From contig NC_084600.1 of the NCBI RefSeq assembly GCF_033807715.1, forward strand, positions 46,436,324-46,500,323: a DNA stretch of 64,000 bases. Direction: 5' to 3'. A program made the position numbers and the translations under genes. Below, in pieces: positions 1 to 17,800 of this stretch (its first letter is position 1; each line of letters begins with the position of its first letter). Under the pieces are notes generated by a model. The model worked only from the letters and a program-made list of their open reading frames with translations, was not told the origin of the DNA and made no database searches. Source of the stretch: Cololabis saira. Taxonomy: Eukaryota > Chordata > Actinopteri > Beloniformes > Belonidae.

Positions 1-747
1 AGGTGTATTCAGGTGTATTCAGGTGTATTCAGGTGTATTTATTCAGGTGTATTCAGGTGTATTCAGGTGTATTTATTCAGGTGTATTCAGGTGTATTTAT
101 TCAGGTGTATTCAGGTGTATTTATTCAGGTGTATTCAGGTGTATTCAGGAGTATTCAGGAGTATTCAGGTATATTCTGGTGTATTTGGTGTATTTTGTGT
201 ATTTATTCAGGTGTATTCAGGTGTATTTTGTGTATTTATTCAGGTGTATTCAGGTGTATTCAGGAGTATTCAGGTATATTCTGGTGTATTTGGTGTATTT
301 GGTGTATTTATTCAGGTGTATTCAGGTGTATTCTGGTGTATTCAGGTGTATTCAGGTGTATTTTGTGTATTTATTCAGGTGTATTCAGGTGTATTTTGTG
401 TATTTATCCAGGTGTATTCAGGTGTATTCAGGTATATTCAGGTGTATTCAGGTGTATTCAGGTGTATTTATTCAGGTGTATTCAGGTGTATTTTGTGTAT
501 TTATTCAGGTGTATTCAGGTATATTCAGGTGTATTCAGGTATATTCAGGTGTATTCTGGTGTATTTTGTGTATTTATTCAGGTGTATTCAGGTATATTCA
601 GGTGTATTTATTCAGGTATATTCAGGTGTATTTATCCAGGTGTATTCAGGTGTATTCAGGTGTATTCAGGTGTATTTGGTGTATTTATTCAGGTGTATTC
701 AGGTGTATTTTGTGTATTTATTCAGGTGTATTCTGGTGTATTCTGGT
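1..747. repeat. 10-bp minisatellite, cut by the window edge
   Basis: Direct repeats of the decamer AGGTGTATTC with variants such as TTTGTGTATT, TTCAGGTATA and TTCTGGTGTA fill the window from its first base. Intermittent TTTATT spacers shift the phase. The overlapping plus-strand open frames of 245-365 codons over this stretch arise because the decamer has no stop in any forward frame. They are not genes. The array stops where the solo LTR begins, and remnants of the same motif reappear at 1708-1750, so the array was once longer. Confidence 0.93.
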
Positions 748-1080
748 TGTCAGTGTGTGACATTTCCCCCAGTGTGTTTCTGTTCTGTCCCGCCTGTCTT
801 CCATCTGCCCTGATTGTCTGCACCTGTGTCTCGTTGTGTCTCGTTACCCCCTGGTATATCTGGTCTTGTCATGCCCTGCTCCTTGTGGTTCCGTCCTGTT
901 TGTTCCTCCATGTGTCCTGCCAAGTTTTTCCTCCAGTTTTTTTATCCCTGTTTTTTGATCCTGCTAAGCAGCGCTTTGGTTTTTGGTCATTGCCCTTTTT
1001 GTGGAATAATAAACCCTTTTTTGTTGAACTCCTGCCTCTCGCTCTCCTGCATCTGGGTCCTCACCACACCAGTCGTGACA
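748..1080 (+). mobile_element. Solo LTR of a gypsy-like retrotransposon
   Basis: A 333-bp segment begins TGTCAGTG and ends CGTGACA, fitting the TG...CA rule of LTRs. It is flanked by a perfect 5-bp direct repeat CTGGT (743-747 and 1081-1085), as expected of an integrase target duplication. An AATAAA signal lies at 1008-1013. No internal gag or pol sequence follows, so this is a solo LTR left by LTR-LTR recombination. Gypsy affiliation is inferred from general likeness to fish LTR ends, not from a search. Confidence 0.72.
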
Positions 1081-1096
1081 CTGGTGTGCAGGGCAG

Positions 1097-1705
1097 CTGA
1101 CAGTCTTGCCGGGGCCCGGGACAAAATAATCTAAGATGGGCCCCCCTGCGCCAGGATCTCTCCTTCTCCTCTTCCTCTCCTCTTCCTCTCCTCTCCCTCT
1201 GCTCTTCAGGTTTTTATACAAGCTAATGGACGTTAACATTAGAGCTAGCCAGTTAGGTTAAGTTACAAGGTTGGTAAACGTTGTTTCTTACCTTGCTCTA
1301 CGCTGACTTTATTAATTCCAGCTTCACCGTCACCACCTTTTTTAAATATTTGTGTAGAGAATCTCTGAGGCCTCTATTTCTCTTCTTCTCTTCTTCTCTT
1401 TTCTCTTCTTTTCTGAGCACCGGACTTGTGCTGACCGGACATTTTGACCATTCTAATGGTTGAATTAAATGTAACATCAAATTTTGATCAGCGGCCAAAC
1501 CATTTTAGTGTTGGGGGTTCTTGACCACAAGGACAATTAGGAAGGAAACAAATAAGCTTTTATGTGACTCAAATACTACATATTTTTTCCACAAATAGGC
1601 ATATTTTGAAACATTTTGAAAAATGATTCCATAATTTAATGCATTCACAACCCCCTACCCTGGGCCCGGGACAACAGACCCGTTTGTCCCCCCCAATCGG
1701 CGGCC
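1097..1705. mobile_element. Deleted DNA-transposon-like remnant
   Basis: Both ends of this stretch carry the same motif, GGCCCGGGACAA, at about 1114 and 1664, and the decamer minisatellite resumes just beyond at 1708. This looks like an internally deleted element that landed in the minisatellite. The interior holds a CT-rich low-complexity run (1155-1205) and no coding region. The superfamily is not determined. Confidence 0.4.
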
Positions 1706-1707
1706 GT

Positions 1708-1755
1708 GCTGGTGTGTTCTGGTGTATTTATTCAGGTGTATTACAGTGTGTTCTG
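1708..1755. repeat. Remnant of the 10-bp minisatellite
   Basis: The motifs GTGTTCTGGTGTATTTATTC and AGGTGTATTAC match the variants in the array at 1-747. This shows that the LTR and the following remnant were inserted into one array. Confidence 0.7.
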
Positions 1756-1905
1756 TACACCAGTAGAGAAAACACGTTTGGACACCTCCGTGCACCGTGC
1801 GCGTCTCCGTCCCGGGTGGGCGGGGTTTAACGGTTTGCTGGTTCGAGTCTCCTGATCCTCTAATCAGTGACGCGGTGGAGGATCAGAGGAGCCGCTGCGA
1901 GGAGG

Positions 1906-2240
1906 GACGGGTCGGGGGCCACTAGACCTCCACTAGAACCTCCAGTAGCCACAACCAGCCCTCTACTAGCCACCTCTAGTCCTCTACCAGCCCTCCAGGG
2001 ACCCGCCAGGAGCCACCGACCCGCCACCCGCCGGTGCGTCATGGCTGATCGTGCGTAATTCCAGCCGGAGCTGCGCGAGGCTGGACGGTTCGGGGGCCAC
2101 TAGTCCTCCAGGAGCCACCACTAACCATTCACTAGCCACCACTAGTCCTCCACTAACCCTCCGGGGACCCGCCGGGAGCCACAGACCCGCCACCCGCCGG
2201 TGATCCGCCGGTGCGTCATGGCTGATCGTGCGTAAAACCA
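1906..2240. repeat. Tandem duplication (about 178-bp unit) upstream of crx
   Basis: Two diverged copies share the landmarks GACGGGTCGGGGGCC / GACGGTTCGGGGGCC (1906 and 2084), runs of CCACTAGTCCTCCA, and the block CATGGCTGATCGTGCGTAA (about 2040 and 2218). The offset is 177-178 bp throughout. The stretch is GC-rich and lies 280-610 bp before the crx start codon, so it may fall in the promoter or 5' UTR. A GATAATCGG motif follows at about 2254. No transcription start can be placed. Confidence 0.75.
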
Positions 2241-2518
2241 GCCGGAACTGCTGGATAATCGGCGCTCTGCGCCCTGACCGGTTCCCCGGGTCAGAACCGG
2301 AGTCCAGGAGGACCAGAAACCCGGACCAGGACCAGAACCAGAACCAGACCAGGAACCCGGTTTAACTCCAGAAAGTTCGGACCAGGAACCCGGTTTAACT
2401 CCAACCCTAACCCTCCGTCCCGGAGGGTCGGACACTTGTTGGTCCCGCGGCTGCTGCGGTTGTGACCCGTTTCCACCCCTGTTCCGAGCCGGTTCCGACC
2501 CGGTTCCTCCCCGCCAGC

Positions 2519-8777
<6,259 letters not shown>

Positions 8778-8865
8778 AGATGGCGCTTTTACGCTGGTAG
8801 CTACTCAGCGAGACTCGACTCGCCCCCGTTTTGAGCACAAACTAACAACGTTAAAAAGCTGCTTG

Positions 8866-8871
8866 AATAAA
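8866..8871 (+). promoter_or_regulatory. crx: Polyadenylation signal of crx
   Basis: AATAAA lies 89 bp after the crx stop codon in GCTTGAATAAAAAGG. It is the first canonical signal downstream, so the 3' UTR would be only about 110 nt. The next segment is minisatellite, which makes a longer UTR less attractive. Usage is inferred. Confidence 0.6.
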
Positions 8872-8927
8872 AAGGGTTACAGAAATTGGCGAGCCAGCCA
8901 GGAGGACTAATTTCGCCTTTTTTCTCG

Positions 8928-9135
8928 ACATTTCAACTTTATTCACAAAAATTTGACTTTTTTCTCGACATTTCAACTCTATTCACGAAAATTTTGACTT
9001 TTTTCTCGACATTTCGACTTTTTTCTTGAAATTGTACTTCAACATTAATCTTGACATTTCGACTTTTTTCTCAACATTTCGACTTTTTTCTCGACATTTA
9101 GACTTTTTTCTCAACATTTCGACTTTTTTCTTAAA
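8928..9135. repeat. Minisatellite of TTTTTTCTCGACATTTCGAC
   Basis: About ten imperfect direct copies of a 20-22-bp unit with variants in TCTC(G/A)ACATTT(C/A)(G/A)AC. The same motif recurs as part of dispersed palindromic elements at 43378-43540, 51095-51230, about 58975, 60860-61040 and 63548-63595. This array probably grew from such an element. Confidence 0.88.
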
Positions 9136-9307
9136 GTGCGTAATGAGAAAAGCCCTGAGCTACGGCGGAGGCCGCTCCACCGGAGCGACACGAACAACCG
9201 ATTCCTGCTCCTCCTTCATAAGATGTAGCTCGTTTTATCTTTTTAAACTTTCGTAGAGATGCAATAGTTTGGAGTTGGTTTGGAACTGGAAGGACCAGCG
9301 ACGTCAT

Positions 9308-9905
9308 TGACTCCGTTTCCATGCATCAATAACCCTTTTCTAACCGGAATATGAGCAATAACCCAGTTACACGGCCATGTAAACACCAATAACCCTTTTG
9401 AATAACCAGAATATTTGGTCATGTTTAGCCTAACGGGATTTCCCCATCAAAAGGAACAGGAATCTGTTTTCTACATGTTTTTTTCACAAGGAATCCTGGT
9501 CTTTTGAGTCCAGGAAGTTCTTCTAAACACGGAGAAACCAAGACCAGGAGGAGACTAATCACTTCATAAATGTAATGAAGGATATGAACATTTCTGCATT
9601 TCTAGACAGTAGAAAGTACCGGGATAGAAGATTTACAAGAAGGTGAGAGAGAAGTTGAAGCAGCATTTGTAGGAACGCCAGACCAGATCAAGCTCCGCTG
9701 GAAGACGCTGGAAAATAAACTTCTACTGGCTGTTGATTATCCACCGTGCTGCTGTTGTTGTTGTAGTTGTTTTGGATTTGGATACAGGAAGAAGAAGCAG
9801 AAATGACGGGAATTGCATCATCACGTTCTCCGTACATCGCTGGTTTGATCCAGATATCCCAAATGATTACAATCATTTGACTGAATTTTGACAGCATGGA
9901 AACGT
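9308..9905. mobile_element. Possible TIR element
   Basis: CTCCGTTTCCATGCATC near 9310 faces ATGGAAACGTAG near 9897 in inverted orientation. The left end continues with AATAACCC repeats common in fish DNA elements. No coding region is seen. This is a weak call based on short end similarity. Confidence 0.35.
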
Positions 9906-9913
9906 AGTCACTG

Positions 9914-10002
9914 ATGCTAACGTCATGCTAACGCAACGCTAACGTCATGCTAACGAAGTGCTAACGACATGCTAACGACATGCTAACGACATGCTAACGC
10001 TA
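9914..10002. repeat. 11-bp minisatellite (GCTAACGACAT)
   Basis: About eight copies of GCTAACGACAT with variants (GCTAACGTCAT, GCTAACGCAAC, GCTAACGAAGT). Confidence 0.85.
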
Positions 10003-10109
10003 CGATAATGTCTGCCGTCGTCGTCCAGGAGAAATAAAGAAGCTAAAGCCTTTCAAGAGTTTGCAGGGAAAAACAAAACAATGGAGTCCTATCTGGAATT
10101 CACTGATAA

Positions 10110-10110
<1 letters not shown>

Positions 10111-10198
<88 letters not shown>

Positions 10199-10226
10199 AA
10201 CACACACACACACGTATATAAACACA
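10111..10226. repeat. (CA)n(TA)n(CA)n compound microsatellite
   Basis: CA repeats at 10109-10120, TA repeats with CA or TG interruptions to about 10197, then a second CA run to about 10214 and ACACAC at 10222. Confidence 0.95.
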
Positions 10227-10401
10227 CACCTCTAAATCATGTTTTAGACTTGAATGGTCCTATGGGGGATCAGGGTTACATTATTTATAAACTTTTACGA
10301 CTTTATGCTACTTTTAGGGAAAGTATTTTGAGTTTAGACGTTTTTTTGGGGAACTTGTGTGACGTAAAACCGTGTTATCCGTAGTTTGACCCGTGTTATT
10401 A

Positions 10402-10812
10402 CACTGCAAAAATTCAAAATCTTACCAGGAATATTTGTCTTATTTCTAGTTAAAATGTTTCATTTTTAGTCAAAAAATCTCATTCCACCTAAAACGAGAC
10501 TCATCACTGGAAAAATAATTTGTTATTTGACAATTTTCACCTGTTTCAAGTAAATTTTTACTTGAAATAAGTAGAAAAATCTGCCAGTGGAACAAGATTT
10601 ATCTTCTCATTACAAGCAAAAAAATCTTGTTCCACTGGCAGATTTTTCTACTTATTTCAAGTGAAAATCTACTTGAAACAGGTGAAAATTGTTGTTTTTT
10701 GAGTTGTTGAGTCTTGTCTTAAGTGTAATGACATTTTTTTTTAACTAAAAATGAGACGTTCTAACTAGAAATAAGACGGATATTCTTGTTAAGATGTTGA
10801 GTTTTTGCAGTG
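10402..10812. mobile_element. Foldback element, family 1, copy 1 (CACTGCAAAAA ends)
   Basis: It begins CACTGCAAAAATTCAAAATC and ends GATGTTGAGTTTTTGCAGTG. The two halves are long inverted copies meeting at the loop around ATCTTCTCATTACAAGC near 10600. Blocks such as CTGCCAGTGGAACAAGATTT and its inverse are present. It has no ORF. Other copies in the window are at 11210, 54932 and 63270. Confidence 0.85.
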
Positions 10813-11209
10813 TACTTGTTTTTTTTTAAGGGAAATAAATAAATATTGTTTTAGATGTGTGATATATGACAGTAATGTATATTTTAAAGGCACTAGTGCA
10901 CTAATGCTAGTTTGGAGGGTTTTTTTAGCGGCTGAATCGTCGGCTGAATGTAAAGACGTCGCTGGAACCGTCGCAGGTTCGTTGCTCGTCAAACGTCCGT
11001 CTTGGTTATTTTGGTTGATCTGTTTCTGGGAGCGTCTCAATCCTCTTAGCCTCCTCCAGCGATGCTAAGTGAATTAGTCGGGATTATTTCCCCACGTCCT
11101 CCCGTCCTCCCTTCCTCCCCTCCGTTCCCGTCTTTCTTGTCGTTTCCCCTTCATCTTGTAACCTTCACCTCTTTTTTCATGTTATTCTGCCTTTCTGCCC
11201 CGTTGAGTG

Positions 11210-11593
11210 CACTGCAAAAACTTAAACTCTTAACAAGAATATTTGTCTTATTTCTAGTTAAAATGTCTCATTTTTAGTCAAAAAACATCTCATTACACTT
11301 AAAACAAGACTCATCACTGGAAAAAACAACAATTTCCACCTGTTTCAAGTAGATTTTCACTTAAAATAAGTAGAAAAATCTGCCAGTGGAACAAGATTTT
11401 TTTGCTTGTAATGAGAAGACCCTAACCCTAACCCTACTTATTTCAAGTGAAAATTTACTTGAAACAGGTGAAAATTGTCAAATAACAAGTTATTTTTCTG
11501 GTCATGACTCTTGTTTTAAGTGTAATGAGATTTTTTGACAAAAAATTAGACATTTTAACCAATATTCCTGGTAAAATTTGAAGTTTTTGCAGT
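11210..11593. mobile_element. Foldback element, family 1, copy 2, with telomere-like insert
   Basis: Same family as the copy at 10402, starting CACTGCAAAAACTTAAACTC. The part of the right arm that should follow the hairpin loop (the inverse of CTGCCAGTGGAACAAGATTT) is missing. CCCTAACCCTAACCCT (11420-11435) stands in its place. Confidence 0.82.
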
Positions 11594-11827
11594 TTATATA
11601 TATATATCTTGTCTTCTGCTCCAACAAAAACACCAGAATGACTGACAACCGTCGTTCAAGTGAAGTTAAATAAAATCCTTTTACTACTCTGGTCTCCATT
11701 CTTTCTTTTAGCCAGTTTTTGCCTCCATGTGCCGAGTGTTCCAGCTTCCCCCTCTAACGTTCATCTCTGAGAAATCTGGTTAATCCCCACATGACCTGGT
11801 TCCTTTAGCACGTAGCTTAGCCGTGAC

Positions 11828-11875
11828 GCTGACCAGTGGCAGCTGGTGCTAGAAAATGTTTGAGGGGGCGCAATC
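11828..11875. mobile_element. Transposon-terminus-like sequence at the left edge of array A
   Basis: CCAGTGGCAGCTGGTGCTAG followed by a GGGGGCGCAA block resembles the CAGTGGCGGCTGGT terminus at 63203. Array A may therefore have expanded inside a copy of that family. No matching right end is seen at 34236. Confidence 0.4.
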
Positions 11876-11890
11876 GACCTTGGTGTCCTA

Positions 11891-14800
11891 GGGGGTGTAA
11901 CGGTGGTGCTGGTACCCTGGAATACATGGAGGTGTAACGGTGGTACCCTGGAATGCATGGAGGTGTAACGGTGGTACCCTGGAATACATGGGGGTGTAAC
12001 GGTGGTACTGGTACCCTGGAATACATGGGGGTGTAACGGTGGTACCCTGGAATACATGGAGGTGTAACGGTGGTACCCTGGAATACATGGAGGTGTAACG
12101 GTGGTACTGGTACCCTGGAATACATGGAGGTGTAACGGTGGTACCCTGAAATACATGGGGGTGTAACGGTGGTACCCTGGAATACATGGAGGTGTAACGG
12201 TGGTACCCTGGAATACATGGAGGTGTAACGGTGGTACCCTGGAATACATGGGGGTGTAACGGTGGTACCCTGGAATACATGGAGGTGTAACGGTGGTACC
12301 CTGGAATACATGGAGGTGTAACGGTGGTACCCTGGAATACATGGAGGTGTAACGGTGGTACCCTGGAATACATGGGGGTGTAACGGTGGTACCCTGGAAT
12401 ACATGGAGGTGTAACGGTGGTACCCTGGAATACATGGAGGTGTAACGGTGGTACCCTGGAATACATGGGGGTGTAACGGTGGTACCCTGGAATACATGGA
12501 GGTGTAACGGTGGTACCCTGGAATACATGGGGGTGTAACGGTGGTACCCTGGAATACATGGAGGTGTAACGGTGGTACCCTGGAATACATGGAGGTGTAA
12601 CGGTGGTACCCTGGAATACATGGGGGTGTAACGGTGGTACCCTGGAATACATGGAGGTGTAACGGTGGTACCCTGGAATAAATGGAGGTGTAACGGTGGT
12701 ACCCTGGAATACATGGAGGTGTAACGGTGGTACCCTGGAATACATGGAGGTGTAACGGTGATACCCTGGAATACATGGGGGTGTAACGGTGGTACCCTGG
12801 AATACATGGAGGTGTAACGGTGGTGCTGGTACCCTGGAATACATGGAGGTGTAACGGTGGTACCCTGGAATACATGGAGGTGTAACGGTGGTACCCTGGA
12901 ATACATGGAGGTGTAACGGTGGTACCCTGGAATACATGGAGGTGTAACGGTGGTACCCTGGAATACATGGAGGTGTAACGGTGGTACCCTGGAATACATG
13001 GAGGTGTAACGGTGGTACCCTGGAATACATGGAGGTGTAACGGTGGTGCTGGTACCCTGGAATACATGGAGGTGTAACGGTGGTACCCTGGAATACATGG
13101 AGGTGTAACGGTGGTGCTGGTACCCTGGAATACATGGGGGTGTAACGGTGGTACCCTGGAATACATGGAGGTGTAACGGTGGTACCCTGGATTACATGGA
13201 GGTGTAACGGTGGTACCCTGGAATACATGGAGGTGTAACGGTGGTACCCTGGAATACATGGGGGTGTAACGGTGGTACCCTGGAATACATGGGGGTGTAA
13301 CGGTGGTACCCTGGAATACATGGGGGTGTAACGGTGGTACCCTGGAATACATGGGGGTGTAACGGTGGTACCCTGGAATACATGGAGGTGTAACGGTGGT
13401 ACCCTGGAATACATGGAGGTGTAACGGTGGTACCCTGGAATACATGGAGGTGTAACGGTGGTACCCTGGAATACATGGAGGTGTAACGGTGGTACCCTGG
13501 AATACATGGAGGTGTAACGGTGGTACCCTGGAATACATGGAGGTGTAACGGTGGTACCCTGGAATACATGGAGGTGTAACGGTGGTACCCTGGAATACAT
13601 GGGGGTGTAACGGTGGTACCCTGGAATACATGGGGGTGTAACGGTGGTACCCTGGAATACATGGGGGTGTAACGGTGGTACCCTGGAATACATGGGGGTG
13701 TAACGGTGGTACCCTGGAATACATGGAGGTGTAACGGTGGTACCCTGGAATACATGGAGGTGTAACGGTGGTACCCTGGAATACATGGAGGTGTAACGGT
13801 GGTACCCTGGAATACATGGAGGTGTAACGGTGGTACCCTGGAATACATGGGGGTGTAACGGTGGTACCCTGGAATACATGGGGGTGTAACGGTGGTACCC
13901 TGGAATACATGGAGGTGTAACGGTGGTGCTGGTACCCTGGAATACATGGGGGTGTAACGGTGGTACCCTGGAATACATGGGGGTGTAACGGTGGTACCCT
14001 GGAATACATGGGGGTGTAACGGTGGTACCCTGGAATACATGGAGGTGTAACGGTGGTACCCTGGAATACATGGAGGTGTAACGGTGGTACCCTGGAATAC
14101 ATGGAGGTGTAACGGTGGTACCCTGGAATACATGGAGGTGTAACGGTGGTACCCTGGAATACATGGAGGTGTAACGGTGGTACCCTGGAATACATGGAGG
14201 TGTAACGGTGGTACCCTGGAATACATGGAGGTGTAACGGTGGTACCCTGGAATACATGGAGTTGTAACGGTGGTACCCTGGAATACATGGAGGTGTAACG
14301 CTGGTACCCTGGAATACATGGAGGTGTAACGCTGGTACCCTGGAATACATGGAGGTGTAACGGTGGTACCCTGGAATACATGGAGGTGTAACGGTGGTAC
14401 CCTGGAATACATGGAGGTGTAACGGTGGTACCCTGGAATACATGGAGGTGTAACGGTGGTACCCTGGAATACATGGGGGTGTAACGGTGGTACCCTGGAA
14501 TACATGGGGGTGTAACGGTGGTACCCTGGAATACATGGGGGTGTAACGGTGGTACCCTGGAATACATGGGGGTGTAACGGTGGTACCCTGGAATACATGG
14601 AGGTGTAACGGTGGTACCCTGGAATACATGGAGGTGTAACGGTGGTACCCTGGAATACATGGAGGTGTAACGGTGGTACCCTGGAATACATGGGGGTGTA
14701 ACGGTGGTACCCTGGAATACATGGAGGTGTAACGGTGGTACCCTGGAATACATGGAGGTGTAACGGTGGTACCCTGGAATACATGGGGGTGTAACGGTGG

Positions 14801-17800
14801 TACCCTGGAATACATGGGGGTGTAACGATGGTACCCTGGAATACATGGGGGTGTAACGGTGGTGCCCTGGAATACATGGGGGTGTAACGGTGGTACCCTG
14901 GAATACATGGAGGTGTAACGGTGGTACCCTGGAATACATGGAGGTGTAACGGTGGTACCCTGGAATACATGGGGGTGTAACGGTGGTACCCTGGAATACA
15001 TGGGGGTGTAACGGTGGTACCCTGGAATACATGGAGGTGTAACAGTGGTACCCTGGAATACATGGAGGTGTAACGGTGGTGCTGGTACCCTGGAATACAT
15101 GGAGGTGTAACGGTAGTGCTGGTGCCCTGGAATACATGGGGGTGTAACGGTGGTACCCTGGAATACATGGAGGTGTAACGGTGGTACCCTGGAATACATG
15201 GAGGTGTAACGGTGGTACCCTGGAATACATGGAGGTGTAACGGTGGTACCCTGGAATACATGGGGGTGTAACGGTGGTACCCTGGAATACATGGAGGTGT
15301 AACGGTGGTACCCTGGAATACATGGGGGTGTAACAGTGGTACCCTGGAATACATGGGGGTGTAACGGTGGTACCCTGGAATACATGGAGGTGTAACAGTG
15401 GTACCCTGGAATACATGGAGGTGTAACGGTGGTGCTGGTACCCTGGAATACATGGGGGTGTAACGGTGGTACCCTGGAATACATGGGGGTGTAACGTGGT
15501 ACCCTGGAATACATGGGGGTGTAACGGTGGTGCCCTGGAATACATGGGGGTGTAACGGTGGTACTGGTACCCTGGAATACATGGAGGTGTAACGGTGGTA
15601 CCCTGGAATACATGGGGGTGTAACGGTGGTACCCTGGAATACATGGAGGTGTAACGGTGGTACCCTGGAATACATGGAGGTGTAACGGTGGTACCCTGGA
15701 ATACATGGGGGTGTAACGGTGGTACCCTGGAATACATGGAGGGTGTAACGGTGGTACCCTGGAATACATGGAGGTGTAACGGTGGTACCCTGGAATACAT
15801 GGGGGTGTAACGGTGGTACCCTGGAATACATGGGGGTGTAACGGTGGTACCCTGGAATACATGGGGGTGTAACGGTGGTACCCTGGAATACATGGAGGTG
15901 TAACGGTGGTACCCTGGAATACATGGAGGTGTAACGGTGGTACCCTGGAATACATGGAGGTGTAACGGTGGTACCCTGGAATACATGGAGGTGTAATGGT
16001 GGTGCTGGTACCCTGGAATACATGGAGGTGTAACGGTGGTACCCTGGAATACATGGGGGTGTAACGGTGGTACCCTGGAATACATGGGGGTGTAACGGTG
16101 GTACCCTGGAATACATGGAGGTGTAACGGTGGTACCCTGGAATACATGGGGGTGTAACGGTGGTACCCTGGAATACATGGAGGTGTAACGGTGGTACCCT
16201 GGAATACATGGGGGTGTAACGGTGGTACCCTGGAATACATGGAGGTGTAACGGTGGTACCCTGGAATACATGGGGGTGTAACGGTGGTACCCTGGAATAC
16301 ATGGAGGTGTAACGGTGGTACCCTGGAATACATGGGGGTGTAACGGTGGTACCCTGGAATACATGGAGGTGTAACGGTGGTGCTGGTACCCTGGAATACA
16401 TGGAGGTGTAACGGTGGTACCCTGGAATACATGGGGGTGTAACGGTGGTACCCTGGAATACATGGGGGTGTAACGGTGGTACCCTGGAATACATGGAGGT
16501 GTAACGGTGGTACCCTGGAATACATGGAGGTGTAACGGTGGTACCCTGGAATACATGGGGGTGTAACGGTGGTACCCTGGAATACATGGGGGTGTAACGG
16601 TGGTACTGGTACCCTGGAATACATGGAGGTGTAACGGTGGTGCTGGTACCCTGTAATACATGGAGGTGTAACGGTGGTGCTGGTACCCTGGAATACATGG
16701 AGGTGTAACGGTGGTGCTGGTACCCTGTAATACATGGAGGTGTAACGGTGGTACCCTGGAATACATGGAGGTGTAACGGTGGTACCCTGGAATACATGGA
16801 GGTGTAACGGTGGTACCCTGGAATACATGGAGGTGTAACGGTGGTACCCTGGAATACATGGAGGTGTAACGGTGGTACCCTGGAATACATGGAGGTGTAA
16901 CGGTGGTACCCTGGAATACATGGAGGTGTAACGGTGGTGCTGGTACCCTGGAATACATGGAGGTGTAACGGTGGTACCCTGGAATACATGGAGGTGTAAC
17001 GGTGGTACCCTGGAATACATGGAGGTGTAACGGTGGTACCCTGGAATACATGGAGGTGTAACGGTGGTACCCTGGAATACATGGGGGTGTAACGGTGGTA
17101 CCCTGGAATACATGGAGGTGTAACGGTGGTGCTGGTACCCTGGAATACATGGAGGTGTAACGGTGGTACCCTGGAATACATGGGGGTGTAACGGTGGTAC
17201 CCTGGAATACATGGGGGTGTAACGGTGGTACCCTGGAATACATGGAGGTGTAACGGTGGTACCCTGGAATACATGGAGGTGTAACGGTGGTACCCTGGAA
17301 TACATGGGGGTGTAACGGTGGTACCCTGGAATACATGGAGGTGTAACGGTGGTGCTGGTACCCTGGAATACATGGGGGTGTAACGGTGGTACCCTGGATT
17401 ACATGGAGGTGTAACGGTGGTACCCTGGAATACATGGAGGTGTAACGGTGGTACCCTGGAATACGTAGGGGTGTAACGGTGGTACCCTGGAATACATGGG
17501 GGTGTAACGGTGGTACCCTGGAATACATGGAGGTGTAACGGTGGTACCCTGGAATACATGGGGTTGTAACGGTGGTACCCTGGAATACATGGAGGTGTAA
17601 CGGTGGTACCCTGGAATACATGGAGGTGTAACGGTGGTACCCTGGAATACATGGGGGTGTAACGGTGGTACCCTGGAATACATGGGGGTGTAACGGTGGT
17701 ACCCTGGAATACATGGAGGTGTAACGGTGGTACCCTGGAATACATGGAGGTGTAACGGTGGTACCCTGGAATACATGGAGGTGTAACGGTGGTACCCTGG

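Noticed and set aside
3..1100. Three overlapping plus-strand frames of up to 365 codons
   Set aside because: They are translations of the stop-free 10-bp repeat, running on into the solo LTR. The same sequence is open in all three frames.
1838..1852. GGTTCGAGTCT, resembling a tRNA B box
   Set aside because: No A box at the right distance and no cloverleaf pairing could be made with the flanking bases.
2400..2416. AACCCTAACCCT as a telomeric repeat upstream of crx
   Set aside because: Fewer than two units, inside a local repeat of ACCCGGTTTAACTCC. Chance is enough to explain it.
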